Assembly: GCF_003634575.1 (NCBI RefSeq)
Contig: NZ_RBLJ01000001.1
Span: 1,364,001-1,428,000 of the forward strand
DNA: 64,000 bases
Direction: 5' to 3'
Source: Photorhabdus asymbiotica
Lineage (GTDB): Bacteria; Pseudomonadota; Gammaproteobacteria; Enterobacterales; Enterobacteriaceae
Shown: piece by piece, positions 46,991-57,188 of the stretch
Layout: every line of letters starts with the position of its first letter
Position numbering within the stretch: position 1 is the stretch's first letter
Notes under the pieces: generated by a model
Database searches by the model: none
The model's input: only the letters and a program-made list of their open reading frames with translations
What the model was told of the DNA's origin: nothing
Made by a program: the position numbers and the translations under genes

Positions 46991-47809
46991 ATGAACGGCA
47001 TCACAACATCAGGGAAAGGAATGGATATTACTCTATTCCAGAGTAGTATGCCTGCCTTCAACGTTATAGAGCATCATCAGGAAGGGATATATATCCTGCT
47101 CGAAGGCGAAATGACATGGCAGGACAGCACCAATAGCTACGACATCTCCCATAACGAGCTGCTTTTTGTTCGTCGTGGCAGTTATGTAGCAAAAACTCGT
47201 AGTGATACTTGTAAGCTACTTTGGTTGCCCCTAAGTACACCTTTTCTTCACGGTTTTCTGCAACGTTTTGGTACTCTACTTAGTGAAGTCGAGCGGCACA
47301 ATGTACCCGCCCCCGAATTGATTGCATTTACCTCATCTCCTCTATTGTCTCAAAGTATTAACGGTCTGGTCGATTTATTGGCTCATGATTACCCCACAGC
47401 TTTGGGCCAGCTAAGAACGGAAGAATTGGTATTGTTGATGGCATTCGGGGAGCAAGGTGCGTTGCTCATGTCAGTATTACGGCAATTGAGCAATCGTCAG
47501 GTAGAACGTTTGCAGATCTTTATGGAAAATCACTACCTCAAAGAGTGGAAGCTCAGCGAATTCGCTAAGGAATTCGGTATGGGACTAACCACTTTCAAGG
47601 AATTGTTCCGTTCTGTATACGGAATATCACCACGAGCTTGGATCAGTGAGCGCCGTATTCTTTATGCACACCAGTTACTACTCAATAGCGAAATGAGTAT
47701 TGTTGATATCTCTATGGAAGCTGGATTCTCCAGCCAATCCTATTTTACTCAAAGCTACCGACGGCGTTTCGATTGCACACCCAGTCGGGCTAGGTATGGC
47801 AAAGAGTAA
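46991..47809 (+). CDS. exsA: T3SS master activator ExsA (AraC family)
   Basis: 272-aa transcription activator. The N-terminal domain (HHQEGIYILLEGEMTWQD) binds the antiactivator ExsD. The C-terminal AraC domain has two helix-turn-helix motifs, KLSEFAKEFGMGLTTFKELF and SIVDISMEAGFSSQSYFTQSYRRRF. It is close in length to P. aeruginosa ExsA (278). In that species it follows exsB; here it stands upstream of exsD after a long gap. Confidence 0.95.
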   Translation: MNGITTSGKGMDITLFQSSMPAFNVIEHHQEGIYILLEGEMTWQDSTNSYDISHNELLFVRRGSYVAKTRSDTCKLLWLPLSTPFLHGFLQRFGTLLSEVERHNVPAPELIAFTSSPLLSQSINGLVDLLAHDYPTALGQLRTEELVLLMAFGEQGALLMSVLRQLSNRQVERLQIFMENHYLKEWKLSEFAKEFGMGLTTFKELFRSVYGISPRAWISERRILYAHQLLLNSEMSIVDISMEAGFSSQSYFTQSYRRRFDCTPSRARYGKE

Positions 47810-47818
47810 CGATTGGCT

Positions 47819-47869
47819 AAAATAATCTGACGTTTTTTACAAGTTAACTCGTGGCCTGACAGATAAAAT
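47819..47869 (+). promoter_or_regulatory. Candidate ExsA-dependent promoter of exsD-yscB-L
   Basis: AAAATAATCTGAC (47819-47831), 6 nt, TACAA (47838-47842), exactly 21 nt, TAAAAT (47864-47869). The leader to exsD is about 48 nt. Confidence 0.75.
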
Positions 47870-47923
47870 AAAGCCATTTCTAATTTAATCGATAAGAGTG
47901 ACTAGCAGCAAGATGAGCATAGC

Positions 47924-48760
47924 ATGAGCCAACAAGACCATAATCAGACTCGAACCAGCATGTTTCTTGGCCGCAAAATCTCTGTCATGCAGTCTGGGAT
48001 TCCACGCCGGGATCAGTTACTCGGAAAATCACAGCCAGCCCAATCTCAGAATACAGGCATTATCAATAGCCAGCAGTCTGTTTTGTTACAACGTCTCTTA
48101 CCAAGACGCCGTTTGGAAAGCCTGACGAAATCGGTTTGGTTTCACAGACGGTTAAATTGCGGGCAAACTTTAAGACGTGATGAACTACAACAGCTAATCA
48201 GAACAGCTGCGAAACCAGAGTGCGACTGGAATCAAATACTGGGTGACCACATTAACCTGGCTGACAAGTGTCTTTTGCAACACTGGGTATTACAACCACT
48301 ATTTAACTGGTGGCTACGACTGTTAGAACCAGAAATTGAACTCTGGTTCACCGAACTTGAACAATTGCAGATTCAAGAACGACAATTACATGCTAAAGCA
48401 CACTTTTGGCAACAGGCTGAAAACGTACCACCTCAATGCCGGGAACAACATCAGCAAGAGGTCATATCCTTACAAGCAACACTCAACCAACGCAAACATC
48501 AGTTAGAAAAACAGCTGGTTACAACTGAAACCCATGCCCGCGAAGCGTGGCCAAATTGGTTTATTGGGCTAGATGCACTCCAATCTGACGGCAACCTGAT
48601 GGCTTTTATGCCAGTTCCGGAAGCGTTGTCATCATGCTGGGCTTGGTTAACCGCCATAGAATATGACTCCAAGGCGGCCAACCATTTGCAACAATGGCTC
48701 TGTGCTCGGGCTTTATGTCTACCACAGGATAGTTTTCACTGGCAATCGACGATGGCCTAA
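47924..48760 (+). CDS. exsD: T3SS antiactivator ExsD
   Basis: 278 aa, matching P. aeruginosa ExsD (276). It has a central coiled coil (LQIQERQLHAKAHFWQQAEN...) and a C-terminal WPNWFIGLDALQSDG segment. ExsD binds ExsA and blocks it; ExsC removes ExsD. It is first of exsD-yscB-L, so it is itself ExsA-driven, giving negative feedback. Confidence 0.9.
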   Translation: MSQQDHNQTRTSMFLGRKISVMQSGIPRRDQLLGKSQPAQSQNTGIINSQQSVLLQRLLPRRRLESLTKSVWFHRRLNCGQTLRRDELQQLIRTAAKPECDWNQILGDHINLADKCLLQHWVLQPLFNWWLRLLEPEIELWFTELEQLQIQERQLHAKAHFWQQAENVPPQCREQHQQEVISLQATLNQRKHQLEKQLVTTETHAREAWPNWFIGLDALQSDGNLMAFMPVPEALSSCWAWLTAIEYDSKAANHLQQWLCARALCLPQDSFHWQSTMA

Positions 48761-48775
48761 CCATTTAGAGGAAGC

Positions 48776-49198
48776 ATGCAAACTCTACTCAACCATTTGG
48801 CCAGTCGCTTGGGCCAGAAGCTTTTTGTTCCCGATAGACAAGGGCACTATCATCTACACATTGATAACTACAACCTGTTTCTGCGCCAACAGGGAACCGA
48901 ATTTGTATTATCCAGCCCACTAAACTGGCGTCATAACCTACAAGATCAAACAAGTACTGAATCACTAAAAATATTGCTTCAACAAGTCACTCGATGGGGA
49001 CGCTATGCCCCTCAAGCAATAGTCTTGGATGAATCAGAGAATCTTATTCTGGAAGCACGTCTTGCTCATGACAGTCTGGATGTTCAAATACTGGAGCAGA
49101 TGATAGGCATACATATCGATCTATTGGAACAGGTAATAACTTTATTATCAGAAACTCAATCTGCTCCGCAATGGAAACAGGTAATATGGCAGCCATGA
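48776..49198 (+). CDS. yscB: T3SS chaperone YscB
   Basis: 140-aa class I chaperone-like protein ([20 protein letters not shown] start). In Yersinia it partners SycN on the YopN gatekeeper. It overlaps the yscC start. Confidence 0.85.
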   Translation: MQTLLNHLASRLGQKLFVPDRQGHYHLHIDNYNLFLRQQGTEFVLSSPLNWRHNLQDQTSTESLKILLQQVTRWGRYAPQAIVLDESENLILEARLAHDSLDVQILEQMIGIHIDLLEQVITLLSETQSAPQWKQVIWQP

Positions 49199-51042
49199 AA
49201 CAGTTCCAACGGCTGTGCCGTTACTTACTGTTATCGTTGAGTATCAGCACTATGATACTTCCCTCTGCGTTTAGCCAGGATCTAGACTGGTTGCCTACGC
49301 CTTATAACTATTTGGCTAAAGGAGAAAGTTTACGGGATGTCCTGGTTAATTTTGGTGCTAACTATGAAGCATCAGTGATTGTCAGTGATAAGGTGACCGA
49401 TCAGGTTAGTGGTCATTTCGAACACGAAGGGCCTCAGGAATTCCTGCAACACTTATCCTCTCTCTATAATCTGGTCTGGTATTATGATGGCAGTGTGCTT
49501 TATGTATTCAAAAATAGCGAAATACAATCGCGTCTCCTTAAGCTTGAGCAGACCAACGCAACAGAGTTAAAACAGGTTCTGAAACGTGCCGGCATCTGGG
49601 AATCACGCTTTGGCTGGCGCCCTGACTCAAACAACCAACTAGTTTATGTATCTGGTCCTCCCCGCTATCTTGAGCTGGTCGATCAAACTGCATCTGCATT
49701 GGAACAGCAGTCACTACTACGTAGCGAAAAAACGGGCGCATTAACAATAGAAATTTTCCCACTTAAATATGCTTCAGTTGTCGATCGCAAGATCCAGTAT
49801 CGTGATACCAATATTGAAGCGCCTGGCATAGCCACCGTCCTCTCCCGCCTGCTTAGTGATGCCAATGTGACAACTGTCACGGGTGAAATGTCCTCATCTA
49901 CGGGAGGAAACCACTCAAGTCGTGCTGTCATACAGGCAGAACCCTCTCTAAACGCAATCATTGTACGGGACAATCCTGAAAGGATGTCCATGTATACACA
50001 TTTGATTAACGCACTGGATAAGCCATCAGCGCGTATTGAAGTTGCCCTCTCCATCGTTGACATCAATGCTGACAATCTTTCAGAGTTAGGCGTTGACTGG
50101 CAGGTAGGTATCAATACTGGACCACGCCATATAATTGATATCACAACCTCAGCCAGAGAAAAGGAAAAGGAGAAGAACGGAGGAAAAGGCGAAAGCATCG
50201 GTTCAACTGCATTGGGTAGTTTAGTTGACCGCCGTGGTCTGGATTATCTGTTAGCCAAAATAACCTTATTAGAAAGCAAAGGCAGTGCTCAGGTAGTTTC
50301 CCGCCCGACACTACTCACTCAGGAGAACACTCAAGCAGTTATTGATCACAATGAAACCTATTACGTAAAAGTTGAAGGTGAACGGGTTGCTGAGCTTAAG
50401 AGTCTTACCTATGGCACCATGCTACGCATGACCCCCAGAGTCATCAAAATAGGCGATACCCCCGAAATCAGTTTAAACCTGCATATTGAGGATGGTAATC
50501 AGAAGCCGAACAGTTCAGGCTTAGGGGGCATACCTACAATTAACCGAACCATTGTCGATACAGTTGCCCGGGTTGGGCATGGTCAAAGCCTGCTGATCGG
50601 CGGCATTTATCGTGATGAGATGAGTGAAACTGTACGCAAGGTGCCATTTTTAGGCGATATTCCTTACCTAGGCGTATTGTTCCGCACTACCACTGAGCAA
50701 GTTAGACGATCAGTACGACTGTTCATTATTGAGCCACGGCTAATTGATAGTGGAGTGGCCAATTATCTGGCTCTGGGTAACGGCCAAGACCTACGTACCG
50801 GATTACTGGCGACACAAGATATCTCTAATCAGAGCATTTCTCTGAGTAAAGCACTGAGTAGTGCACAATGCCAACCATTATCCTCAGCCCGTCAAATGCA
50901 AGAAACATTACGACAAGCGGGTAAAAGCTCATTTCTGACTTCATGCCGAATGGGTAACGTTTATGGATGGCGCATCATCGAACAACAATGTTCACTTAAG
51001 GATACTTGGTGTGTTCGTGCACAAAACAAGGCGAGCAAATGA
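49195..51042 (+). CDS. yscC: T3SS outer-membrane secretin YscC
   Basis: 615 aa from ATG 49195 (ATGA overlap with the yscB stop); ATG 49171 or 49186 would add a few residues. The signal peptide ends near PSAFSQ. N0/N1/N3 ring domains are followed by the secretin core with [15 protein letters not shown] and [18 protein letters not shown]. It forms the outer-membrane channel, with YscW as pilotin. Confidence 0.95.
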   Translation: MKQFQRLCRYLLLSLSISTMILPSAFSQDLDWLPTPYNYLAKGESLRDVLVNFGANYEASVIVSDKVTDQVSGHFEHEGPQEFLQHLSSLYNLVWYYDGSVLYVFKNSEIQSRLLKLEQTNATELKQVLKRAGIWESRFGWRPDSNNQLVYVSGPPRYLELVDQTASALEQQSLLRSEKTGALTIEIFPLKYASVVDRKIQYRDTNIEAPGIATVLSRLLSDANVTTVTGEMSSSTGGNHSSRAVIQAEPSLNAIIVRDNPERMSMYTHLINALDKPSARIEVALSIVDINADNLSELGVDWQVGINTGPRHIIDITTSAREKEKEKNGGKGESIGSTALGSLVDRRGLDYLLAKITLLESKGSAQVVSRPTLLTQENTQAVIDHNETYYVKVEGERVAELKSLTYGTMLRMTPRVIKIGDTPEISLNLHIEDGNQKPNSSGLGGIPTINRTIVDTVARVGHGQSLLIGGIYRDEMSETVRKVPFLGDIPYLGVLFRTTTEQVRRSVRLFIIEPRLIDSGVANYLALGNGQDLRTGLLATQDISNQSISLSKALSSAQCQPLSSARQMQETLRQAGKSSFLTSCRMGNVYGWRIIEQQCSLKDTWCVRAQNKASK

Positions 51043-52313
51043 GTTGGAAAATTCGCTTTTACCGCGGACTGAATAAAAGTATTGAGGTCAATTTGGCTGA
51101 AGGGCGTTTAGTCATCGGCTCAGACCCTCTACAGGCAGACATCGTTCTGGTAGATGAAGGAATTGCCCCCGTGCACCTCATCTTAGAAGTAGAACCAGAC
51201 TCAGTCCGCTTGTTGGAATGGGCGGGTGAAACAACACCAAGTCAGAATGGCGAACCGCTGTCGCCAAATGCCTTATTGCAAGCACTGGCCCGTCAGGAAG
51301 CAGGTCCATTGCTATGGGCTTTCTGCGACCAACAACATACCTTCCCAGACCAACTTGCCGAGCCGGTGATAACACCACACCAGCGCCCAGTCCGGCAAAA
51401 TCGCAACCGGATTGCTGGTTGGATGTTAATACTCTGTTTGGTAGTCGCACTTGTTTTTCTAGCGTTGCTTGGACATGAAGGATGGCAAAGAAGCAACATG
51501 TCCAATGGTATGGCCGAGCAAGAACTACGTCGTTTTCTCAATAGCAACTCAGCCTATCATCAGGTTAGTGTGCAAATGATGCCTAATGATGAACCTCTAC
51601 TGATAAAAGGTTATGTGGACCGCAACCACCATCGGCTGGCACTGCAACAATATCTTGATACCCACCCGCTTAATTATCGCCTGGAGTTACGTACCATGGA
51701 GGAATTACTTCAAGGAGTGGATTTTATCTTACAGAAATTAGGTCATACCCAAGTCCAAAGCGGCAATGGCAAACAACCTGGCTGGATTCGTCTTACCGGA
51801 GAATTAACTGATTCTGAGCAGAACTGGAATGATATCGAATCATTACTTAAACGCGACGTTCCGGGCTTACTTGGTATAGAAAACCAAACGATGCAAACCG
51901 GTGGCCATCTCAAGAGACTAGATATGCTACTGGCTAAACATGATTTGCCCAACACACTGACCTATCAGGATAAAAGTGATCGTATCGAGTTCACAGGTCA
52001 ACTGGATGAGCACCAAACTCACAGCTTCTACCGCTTACAGCAAGTATTTAAGCAAGAATTCGGCAACCGACCAGAACTGGTACTGCTAAACAACAACCGG
52101 CTAGCCCGCAATAATGATGAACTCAATTTCGATGTCCGGGCGGTTTCCTTGGGGCGTGTACCCTACGTGGTACTAAAAAATAACCTGCGCTACCCCGTTG
52201 GAGCAACAACAGAAAATGGTTTAAGGATCGAAGCAATCCGCAGCGATGCCATTATCATTATCAAAGGTGAACAGCAATTTATCATCAAACTTAACAGGAG
52301 CCCCGCTTTATGA
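51039..52313 (+). CDS. yscD: T3SS inner-membrane ring protein YscD
   Basis: 424 aa from ATG 51039 (overlaps the yscC stop). It has an N-terminal FHA-like cytosolic domain ([19 protein letters not shown]), one membrane helix at about residues 126-145 ([18 protein letters not shown]), and a periplasmic part of repeated BON-like modules. It bridges YscC and YscJ. Confidence 0.94.
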   Translation: MSWKIRFYRGLNKSIEVNLAEGRLVIGSDPLQADIVLVDEGIAPVHLILEVEPDSVRLLEWAGETTPSQNGEPLSPNALLQALARQEAGPLLWAFCDQQHTFPDQLAEPVITPHQRPVRQNRNRIAGWMLILCLVVALVFLALLGHEGWQRSNMSNGMAEQELRRFLNSNSAYHQVSVQMMPNDEPLLIKGYVDRNHHRLALQQYLDTHPLNYRLELRTMEELLQGVDFILQKLGHTQVQSGNGKQPGWIRLTGELTDSEQNWNDIESLLKRDVPGLLGIENQTMQTGGHLKRLDMLLAKHDLPNTLTYQDKSDRIEFTGQLDEHQTHSFYRLQQVFKQEFGNRPELVLLNNNRLARNNDELNFDVRAVSLGRVPYVVLKNNLRYPVGATTENGLRIEAIRSDAIIIIKGEQQFIIKLNRSPAL

Positions 52314-52534
52314 TGACATCCCTGGAGGCCCGACTGTTCGGGGCTGATCCCAATTATGTCAACGAACTTCAACACCGCCTCTCTCAGGCACTAAACGATA
52401 TCAAACAACGTTTGAGACATGGAGGTTCGGTACAAGAATACCAACAGTGGCAGTTGGAAGCTGATGCTATCCAAGCTGCAATTACAATACTTAATGCAAC
52501 AGAAGGAGACAATCATGTCTGGAGCAGATGCTAG
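52310..52534 (+). CDS. yscE: YscE, co-chaperone of the needle subunit
   Basis: 74-aa helical protein ([24 protein letters not shown]). With YscG it keeps the needle protein YscF unpolymerised in the cytosol. It overlaps yscD by 4 bp and yscF by 20 bp. Confidence 0.88.
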   Translation: MMTSLEARLFGADPNYVNELQHRLSQALNDIKQRLRHGGSVQEYQQWQLEADAIQAAITILNATEGDNHVWSRC

Positions 52535-52787
52535 CACTAAAATTTTTACTTCCGCAGAGACAGTAAATACACTTGATAAAGTTGCTAATCAATTAAGCAC
52601 ACAAGCTAACGCAGCCAACAAAAACGTCAATGACGCAATCACCGCCCTCAAAGACGGTCCTGATAACCCCGCATTACTGGCTGAATTGCAACACACGATT
52701 AACAAGTGGTCAGTCATCTACAACATTAACTCCACTGTCACCCGGTCCATGAAAGACCTGATGCAGGGCATATTACAGAAGATCTAA
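52515..52787 (+). CDS. yscF: T3SS needle subunit YscF
   Basis: 90 aa from ATG 52515, which follows AGAAGGAGACAATC. A frame extended to 52419 is unsupported. [26 protein letters not shown] and the C-terminal [12 protein letters not shown] are needle-protein hallmarks. It polymerises into the hollow needle. Confidence 0.95.
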   Translation: MSGADASTKIFTSAETVNTLDKVANQLSTQANAANKNVNDAITALKDGPDNPALLAELQHTINKWSVIYNINSTVTRSMKDLMQGILQKI

Positions 52788-52789
52788 TC

Positions 52790-53143
52790 ATGACACGTTC
52801 ACTCAAAGGGCTACTGGCAGATATTGCTCTGGTTGGAAGCGGCCATCACTGCCATGACGAGGCCAATATTATTGCTGACTGGCTGATGTTAAACGAGGAA
52901 AGTCAAGAAGCTGCAAACCTGATTCGGCTCTCTTCTTTGACAAATCAAGGCAAATATCAACAGGCTTTAGATTTTGGTCGAGATCTTCCCTGGCCTAGTC
53001 TGGAACCTTGGTTAGCTTTGTGTGAGTGGCGTCTGGGACTAGCATCAGCTCTGGAACAAAGACTGACACGAATGGCAGGCAGTGACGATCCACAATTGCT
53101 CTCCTTTGTTGACGGTATGCGGGAACAACTGACTCATGAATAG
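52790..53143 (+). CDS. yscG: YscG, TPR chaperone of the needle subunit
   Basis: 117-aa TPR-like protein. The Asp/Glu-flanked helix [14 protein letters not shown] and [12 protein letters not shown] are repeat modules. It partners YscE and YscF. Confidence 0.9.
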   Translation: MTRSLKGLLADIALVGSGHHCHDEANIIADWLMLNEESQEAANLIRLSSLTNQGKYQQALDFGRDLPWPSLEPWLALCEWRLGLASALEQRLTRMAGSDDPQLLSFVDGMREQLTHE

Positions 53144-53702
53144 GATTGAAGGGCCGACCGATCACACTGTGCCGCAACCAACAGCACAGCCTTCGGTCAG
53201 TTCTGGGCATCAGCACAGCTTCGAGCAAGCACTGGAAATCTTGCCCGATCAACAAATGCTGAAAGAACGACAGCAACGTTGGCTACAGGGAGAACCTCTG
53301 GAAAACGTTTTAGGCGACTTAGATCCAACAACACAGCACAAAACTCTCTGGCAGTGGTATCAGACCTTATCGCCTGAAAGCCAACCTTCGCAACGTGCCC
53401 AATTAGAAGCCAGGCTCACTACCCCTGTCCAAGAACACTTATGGTCGCAGTTTGGTGGCTTAGCATTGCCCGTCAAGCCATCACTGGATATACCAGAATT
53501 GAGAGCAATTGTTCGTGAATTTGCGCCCACAGGCCGACAACAGGAAACCGTACTTCTCAAAGTACTAGGCAACATTAAGCCTTTAGCGGGTAATGAATAC
53601 CTGAGTGACCTAATTCGACGTGAGTTGCAAACACTGATCCCTCGTAACGGTATGGTAGATAACCTACTACGAAACTCACACAAACTCGATTTGGAGGAAT
53701 AA
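53136..53702 (+). CDS. yscH: YscH/YopR-like early secreted protein
   Basis: 188 aa. [31 protein letters not shown] and the helical C-terminus fit YopR/PscH, a protein secreted during needle assembly. It overlaps yscG by 8 bp and yscI by 1 bp. Confidence 0.86.
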   Translation: MNRIEGPTDHTVPQPTAQPSVSSGHQHSFEQALEILPDQQMLKERQQRWLQGEPLENVLGDLDPTTQHKTLWQWYQTLSPESQPSQRAQLEARLTTPVQEHLWSQFGGLALPVKPSLDIPELRAIVREFAPTGRQQETVLLKVLGNIKPLAGNEYLSDLIRRELQTLIPRNGMVDNLLRNSHKLDLEE

Positions 53703-54040
53703 TGGACCTACCACAGATAAGAGAGATACTGATAACCAACTTGGATGAACTTAATAAACTCCAAGCCAGTGCCGAAAATATTGCACGTTTTGAACATGCT
53801 ATGTCCAATCATGATCAGGGGCTCGGCAACAATCTGATCAATGAATTGGGTCAGATCAGACAACAGCTTACTCAGGCTAAACAAGAGTTGGAAACACAGC
53901 TAGCCGTCCCTGGCAGTGATCCCAACAGCCTGATGCAAATGCAGTGGTCTCTGATGCGCATCACCTTGCAAGAAGAGTTGATTGCCAAAACGGTAGGACG
54001 ACTCAATCAAAACGTTGAAACTTTAATGAAAGCCCAGTGA
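53702..54040 (+). CDS. yscI: T3SS inner rod protein YscI
   Basis: 112-aa inner rod or needle-adaptor protein. The C-terminal part MQMQWSLMRITLQEELIAKTVGRLNQNVETLMKAQ is the conserved polymerising helix. Confidence 0.92.
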   Translation: MDLPQIREILITNLDELNKLQASAENIARFEHAMSNHDQGLGNNLINELGQIRQQLTQAKQELETQLAVPGSDPNSLMQMQWSLMRITLQEELIAKTVGRLNQNVETLMKAQ

Positions 54041-54046
54041 GGAGCT

Positions 54047-54784
54047 GTGAAGAAACCCTATATAATCTGCGTCTTGCTCGCTGTCCTGATGCTAGCTGGC
54101 TGTAAAATCGAACTCTACACAGGAGTTAGCCAAAAAGAAGGCAACGAAATGTTAGCCTTACTCAGGGAAGCGGGCATTTCCTCTGATAAACAGCCAGATA
54201 AAGATGGCAATATCAAGTTGTTGGTAGAAGAATCTGATGTCGCACAAGCTGTTGAGGTACTCAAGAGTAAAGGGTATCCACGAGAAAACTTCTCTTCGCT
54301 ACAAGATGTCTTCCCCAAAGATGGGCTTATCTCTTCCCCGGTGGAAGAACGTGCTCGGCTCAACTTCGCCAAAGCACAAGAGATCGCCCGAACGCTTTCT
54401 GAGATCGACGGAGTACTCGTGGCACGCGTACATGTAGTCTTACCGGAAGAGCAAGACAGACTGGGTAAAAAATTATTGCCAGCCTCTTCTTCCGTGTTTA
54501 TCAAACACGCTGCTGACGTTCAATTGGATACCTACATCCCGCAGATAAAGCAATTGGTCAATAACAGCATTGAAGGGCTGAGTTATGATCGTATCAGCGT
54601 TGTATTAGTTCCCGCAGCTGGCGTGCGTCAAGTACCATTAGCACCAAGGTACACGACTTTATTCTCTATCCAAGTCACTGAAGAATCACAGGGCCGTCTG
54701 GTCGGGCTTTTAGTTCTATTATTAGCCTTGCTATTTATCAGCAACCTGGCTCAGTTCCTGTGGCACCGAAGCAAGGTGCAATAA
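54047..54784 (+). CDS. yscJ: T3SS inner-membrane ring lipoprotein YscJ
   Basis: 245 aa with a GTG start behind GAGGAGCT. The lipobox VLMLAGC is in the signal peptide. [26 protein letters not shown] and the ring-forming [27 protein letters not shown] are typical. A C-terminal membrane helix lies near residue 225. It forms the inner ring with YscD. Confidence 0.96.
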   Translation: MKKPYIICVLLAVLMLAGCKIELYTGVSQKEGNEMLALLREAGISSDKQPDKDGNIKLLVEESDVAQAVEVLKSKGYPRENFSSLQDVFPKDGLISSPVEERARLNFAKAQEIARTLSEIDGVLVARVHVVLPEEQDRLGKKLLPASSSVFIKHAADVQLDTYIPQIKQLVNNSIEGLSYDRISVVLVPAAGVRQVPLAPRYTTLFSIQVTEESQGRLVGLLVLLLALLFISNLAQFLWHRSKVQ

Positions 54785-55410
54785 TGGCAACAGGATTAAC
54801 GCCCTACCAGTTCAAATTCTGCCCTGCCAGCTATATCCATTCTGACCATCTACCGCCAGAATGGCTTTCAGTCCTGTCCTACCTTCCTGAGTGGCGTAGC
54901 TCTCCCAGGATCAATGGACTACTATTAACTCAATTTAATTTGAATGTGGGCTATGAATTGCCAACCGGGTTGGGAAATATCGCCCTATTAGAGCAATCCT
55001 ATTTAGAGCAGATGCTTACCTGGCTGGGTGCCCTATTGCATGGACAAGCTATTCGCCATTGCTTGTTGGCGACAGAACTTCGCCACTTGCATAACTCCCT
55101 CGGTATAGAGGGGCATCGCTTCTGCTTAAAGTACCTCGATATCATCATCGGCAATTGGCCGACTGGTTGGCAACGTCCATTACCGCCAACGATTACTGCG
55201 AACTATTTTCGTACCAGTGCGCTACAATTTTGGCTAATGGCGATAGACCCCTTTCCTGTCGATTTCGCTAAACGTCTGAGCCTGCGATTTCCTCCCCATG
55301 AAAACCTCCCAGATTGGCCTGTCAGCCAGACAGAACGACCGTTAGCACAAGCATTGTGTCTCAAATTAGCTAAGCAAGTGAATACAGAATGTTACCTTTT
55401 ATTAAAATAA
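54784..55410 (+). CDS. yscK: T3SS sorting-platform protein YscK
   Basis: 208 aa from ATG 54784, which overlaps the yscJ stop by one base (TAATG). Extension to 54760 is unsupported. FCPASYIHSDHLPPEWLSVL is a recognisable family start. It links YscJ/D to YscQ-YscL. Confidence 0.88.
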   Translation: MATGLTPYQFKFCPASYIHSDHLPPEWLSVLSYLPEWRSSPRINGLLLTQFNLNVGYELPTGLGNIALLEQSYLEQMLTWLGALLHGQAIRHCLLATELRHLHNSLGIEGHRFCLKYLDIIIGNWPTGWQRPLPPTITANYFRTSALQFWLMAIDPFPVDFAKRLSLRFPPHENLPDWPVSQTERPLAQALCLKLAKQVNTECYLLLK

Positions 55411-56006
55411 CAAAAGAACACCCCCAACTGTCTCCTGAACTTCTGATACTACGTAAAGCAGACTATCAGACCTGTCTCAATGCCGAATCGTTGCTTGATG
55501 CCGCTCGGGCCCAAGCGAAGGAAATTGAACGAGAGGCTCAAACAGTTTATGAGCAACAAAAAGAGCTGGGTTGGCAGGCAGGTATTGATGCCGCTCGCGC
55601 AGAACAAGCCAGCCTGATTCATCAAACCCAGTTGCAATGCCAGCAATACTACCGGCAAGTCGAGCAACAAATGAGCAATGTGGTATTACAGGCTGTACGA
55701 AAGATCCTGAAAAATTACGATCAGATTTCCCTTACCTTACAAGTGGTTCGAGAAGCGCTTTCATTAGTCAGCAACCAAAAGCAGGTCATCCTACGGGTTA
55801 ATCCTGAACAAGCTGCAACAGTGCGCGAACAGATATCTCGAGTACATAAAGATTTTCCTGAAATCGGCTATTTAGAAGTCACCGCTGATGCTCGCCTCGA
55901 TCAAGGCGGTTGTATTCTGGAAACAGAAGTGGGGATCATTGATGCCAGCTTAGATAGCCAACTCGACGCACTCATGTCCGCTATTAATAGCAAATGGAAA
56001 AGTTAA
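55389..56006 (+). CDS. yscL: T3SS stator YscL (ATPase regulator)
   Basis: 205-aa FliH-like protein with an extended, Gln/Ala-rich helical middle (AREQAKEIEREAQTVYEQQKEL region) and C-terminal SQVILRVNPEQAATVREQ/GGCILETEVGIIDASLDSQL. It binds YscN and YscQ. Last gene of exsD-yscL, followed by a strong terminator. Confidence 0.93.
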   Translation: MLPFIKITKEHPQLSPELLILRKADYQTCLNAESLLDAARAQAKEIEREAQTVYEQQKELGWQAGIDAARAEQASLIHQTQLQCQQYYRQVEQQMSNVVLQAVRKILKNYDQISLTLQVVREALSLVSNQKQVILRVNPEQAATVREQISRVHKDFPEIGYLEVTADARLDQGGCILETEVGIIDASLDSQLDALMSAINSKWKS

Positions 56007-56124
56007 TGATTTTGTCACTTTGACAGATTCAGAAACAACTATGTTAATTCTTTAGTTTATATTTAAACGGCCAAGGCGAAAAAACCAAACAGAAAATCAA
56101 ACAAAATATAGCTACCACCACGCA

Positions 56125-56156
56125 AAAAACCCGCAACTAAGCGTAAGCGGGTTTTT
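56125..56156. terminator. Bidirectional terminator between yscL and csp
   Basis: AAAAACCCGC (56125-56134) and GCGGGTTTTT (56147-56156) form a perfect stem with T-tracts on both strands. It serves the T3SS operon and the convergent cold-shock gene. Confidence 0.92.
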
Positions 56157-56239
56157 ACTTATTAACAACTTTAACTGCTCAGGATATCACCCTCATCGCT
56201 ATCGTAAAGTCGCTAATCGATTTAAGCAATTAAGTTAAA

Positions 56240-56455
56240 TCAGGATAATACGATCACATTTACTGCTGATGGACCTTTAGCACCATTCTCAATAGAGAAT
56301 GAAACTTCCTGACCTTCTTCCAGTGTTTTGAAATTATTGCTCTGAATTGCAGAATAATGGACAAAAACATCTTTGCTACCATTTTTTGGAGAAATAAATC
56401 CAAAGCCTTTATCGTTATTAAACCATTTTACTGAACCAGTCATTGCATTAGACAT
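56240..56455 (-). CDS. CspA-family cold-shock protein
   Basis: 71-aa single-strand nucleic-acid-binding OB-fold protein. RNP1 KGFGFI and RNP2 VFVHY are intact, and the start [17 protein letters not shown] is classic. The ATG at 56455 follows AAAGGA. Which csp paralogue it is (cspB, cspE and so on) cannot be decided. Confidence 0.93.
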   Translation of the reverse strand: MSNAMTGSVKWFNNDKGFGFISPKNGSKDVFVHYSAIQSNNFKTLEEGQEVSFSIENGAKGPSAVNVIVLS

Positions 56456-56845
56456 AGAGTTTTCCTTTAATTTTATGAAGTTGCCATAAGGCGTATGAGG
56501 TCTGTTTTTCAGTTTTACTTATGGGTACTAATTAGAAGGAATTCGCAATGAAGTGGTATCAGGGATAGCGCTAAATGGTGAACTGCTTTAACTTTCTTTT
56601 TCATAAATAGGTCTGAACTTCCAAACCAGTGATGCTATTAACTCACATTTATTGCCAATTAGCAAATTTTAATTTCATTTATTTTTTCCTAGTTTGGTGT
56701 TCACCTTTATCCTAAATTTCGGTTTTGCCTATATTACATAGCCTTAGCATAGTCATAACTAATTATAAAAAATTTTTATCCACAAGCCCTATTTTCAGAG
56801 ATTACGGCACTGACTTGAATTTACAATTTTTCCCTAACGCCCTAA
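56456..56845. other. Csp upstream region
   Basis: About 390 bp between the cold-shock gene and the next terminator; it probably includes a structured csp leader. I did not find a cold-box sequence that I could defend. Confidence 0.45.
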
Positions 56846-56868
56846 TCAGGCTACAGCCCGTAGCCTGA
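56846..56868 (-). terminator. Hairpin terminator after the Cys-rich gene
   Basis: TCAGGCTAC and GTAGCCTGA form a perfect 9-bp stem 18 bp after the stop. The T-tract is weak (TTAG). Confidence 0.55.
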
Positions 56869-56885
56869 AATTAATGAAAACAAAG

Positions 56886-57188
56886 TCAACATCCATAAGT
56901 CTTTAAATAACCATCGCAGTTAACGAGCTGTGATACCTTAGAATACGGAAAAAACCGAGTACCATTCTCAACAACTGGCCCATGAGCAACACGACATAGT
57001 GCTGTAATAGCGCAAGTAGTATCTCCGATTTTCCAAATTAATGCATCACAAGACCGGGAAGCACTAGACATATCCCATTTCGCAATACACTCTTGATCAG
57101 TTAATTCAATAGACTTATCGGCTCCACTGCCTGCGTTTGCGGCAAACGCAATCCCGAGAAGCAATGCTCCTAACATACATTTCTTCAT
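56886..57188 (-). CDS. Small secreted cysteine-rich protein, unknown
   Basis: 100 aa from the ATG at 57188 (GAAGGATATATAAAT upstream). The signal peptide MKKCMLGALLLGIAFAANA should be cut after ANA. The mature part, about 80 aa, has six cysteines (QEC, RSC, TTC, TALC, VNC, YGC), enough for three disulfides. No family was recognised. It may be a periplasmic or secreted disulfide-rich factor. The gene is single with its own hairpin terminator. Confidence 0.75.
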   Translation of the reverse strand: MKKCMLGALLLGIAFAANAGSGADKSIELTDQECIAKWDMSSASRSCDALIWKIGDTTCAITALCRVAHGPVVENGTRFFPYSKVSQLVNCDGYLKTYGC

